From positions 124,001 to 188,000 of the forward strand of contig NZ_VYXP01000002.1 in the NCBI RefSeq assembly GCF_008725655.1: a stretch of 64,000 nt of DNA, given 5' to 3'. Numbering within the stretch: position 1 is the first letter of the stretch; each line of letters starts with the position of its first letter. Under the pieces are notes generated by a model. It made no database searches and was not told the DNA's origin. It saw only the letters and a program-made list of their open reading frames with translations. Source of the stretch: Marinihelvus fidelis. Its GTDB lineage: Bacteria; Pseudomonadota; Gammaproteobacteria; Xanthomonadales; SZUA-36. Positions 58,514 through 64,000 of the stretch are shown here, one piece after another. A program made the position numbers and the translations under genes.

Positions 58514-61500
58514 TTACTTACCGAGACGGCCGTTTTCGTTGAACGACTGCATCATCAGGTCATCGTTGTCGTAGGTGATGTACTCGGACCAGAAGAAATA
58601 GGCCCGGCCATCGTCGTCAACGTGGGACGTCGGCGCGGACATCCATGACGGCGCCGTCTTGAAACTGATGATTTCTTCGCTCCAGTTGAAGCCGCCATCG
58701 GCGTCCAGGCGGGTCGCCTGCAGATACATCGGCGCCGGGCGCTCATTCAGGCCCCAGGCGAAGATCACACCGTTGTCCGCCGGCAGCGCGCGCAGTGCGC
58801 CCTTGCCGCCCGGGCCGTTCGGGATGATCTCGCGACCGGTGTCGCCCCACAGGCGGTTACCCGTGGCGTCCAGGGCCTGGGCGCGAATGCCGAATGCACT
58901 GTTGCCGGAATTACGTTCCGCCCAACCGACGTAGCTGGTACCGGTCTCCGCATCGTAGCTGCACGATGCCTCGTCCCGGAAGTGGCTGTCGTCGGTGGAC
59001 ACCAGCACACCATTAGTGCCAAAAGCCAGCGCGCCATCGGCACCCAGGCGCTGGGCGCGGACATTGGTGCCTCCCGCCCCGAAGGTGGAGTGCCAGCAGA
59101 ACAGCGCACCACCCTGGTCGTCGGCCACAAACACCGGCCATCCACCTCGTGGCATGCCCTCGTAGCTATCCGCGAGCACGTCCACGTGGTCCGCACCCCA
59201 CACCAGGTTGCCGTCGGCATCCACCTTCTGCGCCCAGTACTGGGAAACGGCTCGGCCCAGCTGCGACACCATGGAAATGATGGCGCTTCCGTCCGACGAG
59301 GCCTGCAGGTCCGCCTTGCCCATGCTGTAGTAGTCCGCATAGGCGCCACGCCCGTTCATCTGCAGGTTCTCGGCCCACATCATGTTGCCATCGGCATCGA
59401 GCTTCTGCATCCAGACCTTCGAGTTGTTGTCACCCCAGGCCAGGACAGCGCCACCGTCGGTGGTGCCGACGATGGACGGCGACAGTGTATGCACGGGCCA
59501 GTCCGTCAACAGGCGGCCTTCGTCACCCCACAGCTTGTCGCCGCTCGGGCTGATTTTCTGCACATACAGCTGCGCGATGCCGTTTTCGTCATTGATGCGG
59601 TAGGCCACCAGCGCGTTGCCCTCGGTGTCCGCTGACAGGCCGTAATCGGTGGTATAGCCCAGGTTACGGTCGGCGACCATGATGCCGTCACCCCACTGGC
59701 CACGACCCTTGCGGTCGATGCGCTGCAGGTAGACATCAAACTTGCCGCCCGCTTCCAGCCAGGACACGTAGGTGTCACCCTTCGGCGCGGATGCGGTCTT
59801 CGGCTGTACCTCGTCAGACTCACCGCCGGCCAGGACCATTGCGCGGCCCGCGTCGGTGGAGAACTTGCCGTTGTTGTTCGGCGGCACGTCGCGGCCGTCG
59901 AAGTTCACCGTGGTGGCACGCGAGCAGACATTGGTACCGGTGTTGCAGACCTTGTAGATCCAGGTACCGTCACCCACCGGCGTATCTTCGTGAACCGCGG
60001 CGCCGGTGTTGGCGATGCCGCCCAGCACGACCTTGTCGTTCAGGATAACGTCAACGTTGGCTTCACCAGCCGTCCAGAAGAACTCGGTGCGCAGCTTGTG
60101 GCTCTTCGTCCATTCGCTGCTGGCGATCAGGAAACTCGGCGCGCTGCCGGCCACCGGGCCAGGCGTACCATTCGCCAGTTCGGCAGCCGCGTCGGCCGCC
60201 TGGACCAGGCCCCAGCCGGTGCGGATGTCGTAGCCCGCGTCATCAATATCGATGGCGGTGGCACCCAGTGCCTGGCGTACATCACGGTTGGTTTTCTCCG
60301 GCGCGGCGCTCCACACCAGCGCGGCCACGCCGGCTACGTGAGGGGACGCCATGGAGGTGCCGTCCTTGTAGCCGTACTCACTGACATCCAGTTCGTAGGC
60401 GGAACTGACCACGGTGTTTTCACCCAGGTGACCGGCGACCAGGTCCAGGCCGGTCTCCAGGCTCAGTGACAGGGCCGGGATGGTCGAGGTGTTACCCACG
60501 CCAAACCAGCCGTTGATGTAGCCGGAAACGTTGTTGTAGATAATGACTGCAGCGCCACCGGAGGCCGCCACGTTGTTGTGCATGGTCCAGAACTGCGTGA
60601 AGGTGCCCGGGCTGCGCTGGCACAGCACCACCTTGCCGGCCCAATCGCCATTGATGGCATCACAGATTCCGCCGTCAACCAGTTCACCGCTGGCCTGGCC
60701 TTCCATGGTGCCACGGAACGGCTGGCTTTCGATGCGATCACCGGCGACTTCCAGCAAAGAGTAACGGGTGGAAATGGTGCTCAGCACAGCCACACCCGGG
60801 GCCGCCAGTTCAACCTGGTCATTGTGCTGTGAGAACTGCGCGTGGGCATTGTTCTCGTCGATGGCGGCCACGGATACCACGCTGTCGTATGAAGCCGGGT
60901 AGTTGTAGCTGGTGTTCCAGTCATTACCGGCAGCGGCGATGCTCAGCACACCCTCGGCGTACAGCTTGTCGAAGGCATCGCGCTCGAACGTGGACGCGTA
61001 ATCACCACCCAGGCTCATGTTGATGATGTCCGCGCCGGCTTCCTGGCACTTCTCGGCGGCGGCGATCAGGTCGGACGCGTAGGTCCAGTCACACTGCTCA
61101 CCTGAAAATGTCTTGACGATATGCAGGGAAACGTTGCCGTCCGGGCTGACGCCGACCACGCCGGTGTCATTGGCCGCGGCGGCGATGGTACCGGCCACGT
61201 GGGTGCCGTGGGTGCAGGCATCGGTATTCCAGGCCTGGCCTTCGTTGGCTTCACCCGTGATGGTCACGCCGGCGAAGTCTTCGTGGCCGGCGTAGATGCC
61301 GGAGTCGATGACACAGACCTTGATGCCGCTGCCGTCGGCGCCGGCGGCAATGGCCTCGGCAGCCTGCACGCGGGTGATACCCCACGGCACGGTATCGCTC
61401 ATCAGGTAACGCGGCGCGTCGATTTCCACGGCGACGACATCGGCGTCCTGCTTCAGCGCCTCGATCTCGTCGACCGACAGGCTGGCCGAAATAATGTCGT

Positions 61501-61696
61501 TGCGGTCCAGTTCCTTGTGGATGTGGCCCTTGGCCTTACCCACCTTGTCCTTGACCCGGGCCTTTGCCCCCTTCTTGAACTTGACCATGACGCGGTCAAC
61601 ATCCTGGCCGTTGCCGGCCGCGGCAACCGTCGCCGGGACAAGGCCCGCGGTCGCTATGGCGGTGGCAAGCGCCATTACCAGTTTGCGTTGTTTCAT
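58514..61696 (-). CDS. Secreted S8 (subtilisin) protease with PA domain and seven C-terminal repeats
   Basis: 1060-residue exported protease. Signal peptide to about residue 27, I9-type propeptide (VMVKFKKGAKAR...ISASLSVDEIEAL), catalytic domain with Asp131 (VCVIDSG), His163 (HGTHVAGT), oxyanion Asn258 and Ser448 (GTSMASPH), with a protease-associated domain inserted at about residues 330-435. After a linker and an Ig-like segment (510-600), residues 620-1050 contain seven repeats with xVQ-x-LDxxG-xxxWG spaced 51-59 residues, probably a seven-bladed beta-propeller or WD40-like domain. No C-terminal sorting signal is obvious. Confidence 0.93.
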   Translation of the reverse strand: MKQRKLVMALATAIATAGLVPATVAAAGNGQDVDRVMVKFKKGAKARVKDKVGKAKGHIHKELDRNDIISASLSVDEIEALKQDADVVAVEIDAPRYLMSDTVPWGITRVQAAEAIAAGADGSGIKVCVIDSGIYAGHEDFAGVTITGEANEGQAWNTDACTHGTHVAGTIAAAANDTGVVGVSPDGNVSLHIVKTFSGEQCDWTYASDLIAAAEKCQEAGADIINMSLGGDYASTFERDAFDKLYAEGVLSIAAAGNDWNTSYNYPASYDSVVSVAAIDENNAHAQFSQHNDQVELAAPGVAVLSTISTRYSLLEVAGDRIESQPFRGTMEGQASGELVDGGICDAINGDWAGKVVLCQRSPGTFTQFWTMHNNVAASGGAAVIIYNNVSGYINGWFGVGNTSTIPALSLSLETGLDLVAGHLGENTVVSSAYELDVSEYGYKDGTSMASPHVAGVAALVWSAAPEKTNRDVRQALGATAIDIDDAGYDIRTGWGLVQAADAAAELANGTPGPVAGSAPSFLIASSEWTKSHKLRTEFFWTAGEANVDVILNDKVVLGGIANTGAAVHEDTPVGDGTWIYKVCNTGTNVCSRATTVNFDGRDVPPNNNGKFSTDAGRAMVLAGGESDEVQPKTASAPKGDTYVSWLEAGGKFDVYLQRIDRKGRGQWGDGIMVADRNLGYTTDYGLSADTEGNALVAYRINDENGIAQLYVQKISPSGDKLWGDEGRLLTDWPVHTLSPSIVGTTDGGAVLAWGDNNSKVWMQKLDADGNMMWAENLQMNGRGAYADYYSMGKADLQASSDGSAIISMVSQLGRAVSQYWAQKVDADGNLVWGADHVDVLADSYEGMPRGGWPVFVADDQGGALFCWHSTFGAGGTNVRAQRLGADGALAFGTNGVLVSTDDSHFRDEASCSYDAETGTSYVGWAERNSGNSAFGIRAQALDATGNRLWGDTGREIIPNGPGGKGALRALPADNGVIFAWGLNERPAPMYLQATRLDADGGFNWSEEIISFKTAPSWMSAPTSHVDDDGRAYFFWSEYITYDNDDLMMQSFNENGRLGK

Positions 61697-61883
61697 GCTG
61701 TCTCTCCGTTGGTGACTACGGGGGCAGGCAGCCGTAGCCGCCGGGTCCCTCCATTCGACCGCAACGGTAAGTCGCGACCACGCCGGGCGCTTCAGCGGAG
61801 CGTCACGGGGACATTGTTATCCCATGACATTTCCATGACATTGACCCAACATCAATGGCTTACACAGCGGCTATACTGAAAGC

Positions 61884-62069
61884 ATGGAAACGGAAAACCT
61901 GTCCTGCCCCTATTGCGGAGAGCCGCTGGAACTGCTCGTGGACGATTCCGCCGGCGCGCAGCGCTATATCGAAGACTGTGCCGTGTGCTGCAAACCCATC
62001 GAAGTTGAAGTGCGCCGCCGGCGCAGCGACGACGGTCTCGAGACCACCCTGCATCGTGATGATGAGTGA
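61884..62069 (+). CDS. CPXCG-motif small zinc-ribbon protein
   Basis: 61-residue cytoplasmic protein with CPYCGEP and CAVCCKP, a four-Cys zinc ribbon named after its CPXCG motif. Function unknown. A heptamer array begins directly after its stop. Confidence 0.8.
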   Translation: METENLSCPYCGEPLELLVDDSAGAQRYIEDCAVCCKPIEVEVRRRRSDDGLETTLHRDDE

Positions 62070-62070
62070 G

Positions 62071-62171
62071 GAGGTAGGAGGTAGGAGGTAGGAGGTAGGA
62101 GACAGGCACCGCCTGCCGACAAAGCTTCCTGTCACGCGTCACGCGTCACGCGTCACGCGTCACGCGTCACC
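62071..62171. repeat. Two heptanucleotide tandem arrays in the CPXCG/recJ gap
   Basis: Four perfect copies of GAGGTAG (62071-62098), then a centre with GACAGG (62101-62106) facing CCTGTC (62128-62133), then five perfect copies of GTCACGC plus one partial (62131-62171). The recJ stop codon (62167-62169) lies inside the right array. The unit sequence differs from the ppsA/orn array but the period (7) and the placement are the same. Confidence 0.93.
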
Positions 62172-63885
62172 GGACGATGTGCTCGATCACGAGTTGCGCG
62201 CTGGCCTGGCCGCGGAAATGATTCACATCAAGTCGGTACAGGAATCGCGCGCGGCGTGCGTCATCCAGGTCTTCGGGCAGCGTGCCAAAGGCAATCGCAT
62301 CGATGACCTCGTGCCCATCCAGCGGCCGTAACACCATTTTCAGGTGGGCACCGCCGACCACGCGCTGGTCCAGGACCTCGAACGCGCCTTCGAACAGTGG
62401 CTCGGGAAATCGCTGGCCCCAGGGGCCCATGGCGTGCAATTCGCGGGCGAAGTCCAGGTTCAGGTCGGCGGCAGCGAGCTCACCGTCGGTGACACGTTCA
62501 GCCCGTGGGGGTTCATCAGCCAGGAAAAGCCGGGTGGAGGCCTCGAAGGCCGCGCGAAAGTCGTCGAGGCGGTTGGCGGCGATGGACAGGCCCGCGGCCA
62601 TGGCATGGCCGCCGAATGCGTCGATCAGGCCCGGCTGGCGCGCGTCGACGTGGGCCAGCACATCGCGTACGTGCAGGCCCTTGATGGAGCGCGCCGAGCC
62701 TTTCAGGCGAGCACTGCCCTCTTCTTCCGGCGCGAACGCGACCACCGGCCGGTGCGTGGCTTCCTTGACCCTGGAGGCGACCAGGCCAACGATGCCCTGG
62801 TGCCATTCGGGGTCGTGAAGGCACAGGCTGAAGGGAACTTCGTCGCCCAGTTGCTCGATGATGGCGCTGACCTGGGCGCTGGCCGAATCCTGCATGGTGG
62901 CCTGCATGGCGCGGCGCTGTTCGTTCAGGCCATCGAGCGTGGCCGCCAGTTCGCGGGCCTCTTCCACGTCATCGGCCAGCAGGCAGCGAATGCCCACGGC
63001 CATGTCTTCGAGCCGCCCGGCGGCGTTCAGGCGGGGCCCGACGGCAAAACCCAGGTCGCTGGCGCTCACATTTCGGTAATCCCGCTTGCCGGCCCGCAGC
63101 AGCGCCATGACGCCCGGGCTGGCCTGGCCGGCACGGATACGCCGCAGCCCCTGCTCGACCAGCACACGGTTGTTACGGTCCAGCGGCACCACGTCGGCGA
63201 CCGTGCCCAGCGCCACCAGGTCCAGCAGCATCCCCAGGTTGGGTTCCGGCCGCCGAGCGCCGAACCAGCCGCTGTCGCGTAAGCGCGCGCGCAGCGCTCC
63301 GGCCAGGTAAAACACCACGCCGACACCGGCCAGCGCCTTGCTGGGGAAATCATCGCCAGACAGGTTGGGGTTCACGATAGCGAAGGCCGGCGGCAACGAC
63401 TCACCCGGCAGGTGATGATCGGTAACGATGACATCGATGCCCAACTCCGCGGCACGAGTGATGCCATCATGGCAGCAGATGCCCGAGTCGACCGTCAGCA
63501 GTACATCCGGAGGTGATTCGGCCAGCGTGTCAACCAGGCCGGTGCTGAGTCCGTAGCCGAACTCAAAGCGATTAGGAACACGGAACTCGACGCCGGCCGC
63601 GCCCATGGCGCGCAGCGCGCGCACGGCCACCGCGGTGCCGGTCGCGCCGTCGGCGTCGAAATCACCGACCACCATGATGCGCTGGCCGGACTGGATGGCG
63701 TCCGCGAGCCGGTTGGCGGCGGCATCAAGGCCGGACAGGCCCTTCATTGGCGCCATGCGCGCCAGCGACAAGTCCAGCGCTTCGGCCTCGCGTACGCCGC
63801 GGGCCAGCAGGATGTCGCGCAGTACGGGGTGCAGCGTGGCAGGTAAGGCGTGTTCGCCACCGGGCACGGCCCGGCGGCGGATCAT
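62167..63885 (-). CDS. recJ: Single-strand-specific exonuclease RecJ
   Basis: 572-residue 5'-3' ssDNA exonuclease of repair and recombination. DHH-family motifs: VVGDFDADGATGTAVAVRAL (I), TVDSGICCHDGI (II), VTDHHLPGE (III, DHH) and GGHAMAAGLSIA (DHHA1), with an OB fold between. ATG 63885 is chosen; a TTG at 63903 would overlap the upstream gre stop. The C-terminus is encoded by the heptamer array. Confidence 0.96.
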   Translation of the reverse strand: MIRRRAVPGGEHALPATLHPVLRDILLARGVREAEALDLSLARMAPMKGLSGLDAAANRLADAIQSGQRIMVVGDFDADGATGTAVAVRALRAMGAAGVEFRVPNRFEFGYGLSTGLVDTLAESPPDVLLTVDSGICCHDGITRAAELGIDVIVTDHHLPGESLPPAFAIVNPNLSGDDFPSKALAGVGVVFYLAGALRARLRDSGWFGARRPEPNLGMLLDLVALGTVADVVPLDRNNRVLVEQGLRRIRAGQASPGVMALLRAGKRDYRNVSASDLGFAVGPRLNAAGRLEDMAVGIRCLLADDVEEARELAATLDGLNEQRRAMQATMQDSASAQVSAIIEQLGDEVPFSLCLHDPEWHQGIVGLVASRVKEATHRPVVAFAPEEEGSARLKGSARSIKGLHVRDVLAHVDARQPGLIDAFGGHAMAAGLSIAANRLDDFRAAFEASTRLFLADEPPRAERVTDGELAAADLNLDFARELHAMGPWGQRFPEPLFEGAFEVLDQRVVGGAHLKMVLRPLDGHEVIDAIAFGTLPEDLDDARRARFLYRLDVNHFRGQASAQLVIEHIVR

Positions 63886-63899
63886 TGGCGGCGAGCGCC

Positions 63900-64000
63900 T
63901 CAAACGTATTCGACGGAGACGATTTCCAGGTCGCGGGCGCCTGACGGGGCCTGCACCGTGGTCTCGTCGCCCTCCACCTTGCCGATCAGGGCGCGGGCGA
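63900..64000 (-). CDS. Gre-family transcript cleavage factor, C-terminus only
   Basis: The last 32 residues (ARALIGKVEGDETTVQAP...LEIVSVEYV) match the C-terminal domain end of GreA/GreB. The frame runs off the right edge of the window, so the N-terminal coiled coil is not visible; GreA and GreB cannot be separated. It lies 14 bp ahead of recJ, which follows in the same operon. Confidence 0.85.
   Translation of the reverse strand, partial: ARALIGKVEGDETTVQAPSGARDLEIVSVEYV

Overview
The window is a high-GC gammaproteobacterial chromosome segment. Gene order and content (dnaX-ybaB-recR, ppsR/ppsA divergent, orn/rsgA divergent, mfd followed by a CsiV-type gene, a recJ/prfB/lysS neighbourhood, class C-type DnaE, bifunctional TyrA) fit a Xanthomonadales/Chromatiales-like lineage; genus cannot be fixed from the sequence alone.

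Region 1 (1 to about 20,940) is a horizontally acquired metal-resistance island abutting the 3' end of a tRNA-Val gene. It opens with a 5'-truncated P4-type integrase and a translationally coupled unknown gene, then a decayed ribbon-helix-helix-like ORF. A copper block follows on the + strand: cueR-copA, a small Cys-rich exported protein, an RND efflux set (CusC/CusB/CusA types, the adaptor carrying a CusF-like tail) and a CDF transporter. Convergent to it, on the - strand, is a block led by a textbook MerR-type divergent promoter: merT-merP-thioredoxin-like gene, a His/Cys-rich exported protein and czcC-czcB-czcA. merR diverges from it. No merA is present in the window. A 22-nt near-perfect copy of the tRNA-Val 3' end lies just after merR, and a second lies in the tRNA itself; the 1.4 kb between them holds an excisionase-like gene and a winged-helix gene.

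Region 2 (about 21,000 to 52,600) is core chromosome: dnaE, a lytic transglycosylase, tesB, sbcB, a ComEA-like protein, recR-ybaB-dnaX, the 4.5S SRP RNA, tyrA, tRNA-Ala and tRNA-Glu with a strong promoter and a terminator, a DUF1249 gene, ppsR/ppsA, orn/rsgA, a TraB-family protein, dusB, an NhaC-type antiporter, mfd, a CsiV-like gene, inorganic pyrophosphatase, a DUF6394-like membrane protein with a two-RCK potassium channel, and lysS.

Region 3 (52,800 to 64,000) is a core recJ...prfB...lysS neighbourhood broken up by extra genes: a Fur-box TonB receptor between prfB and lysS, and a CadC-like TPR regulator, a large S8 protease with seven C-terminal repeats and a CPXCG mini-protein between prfB and recJ. 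prfB keeps the programmed +1 frameshift. A Gre-factor C-terminus runs off the right edge.

The most notable signals are: (i) a Hg-type MerR promoter driving merTP with no mercuric reductase but with an RND pump downstream; (ii) arrays of 7-bp tandem repeats in two separate convergent intergenic regions, each supplying the stop codon of the flanking - strand gene (orn and recJ); (iii) att-like duplication at tRNA-Val; (iv) an inverted pair of consensus DnaA boxes after sbcB. Starts were revised by ribosome-binding site, overlap and signal-peptide evidence. No similarity search could be run; family names come from recognisable motifs.
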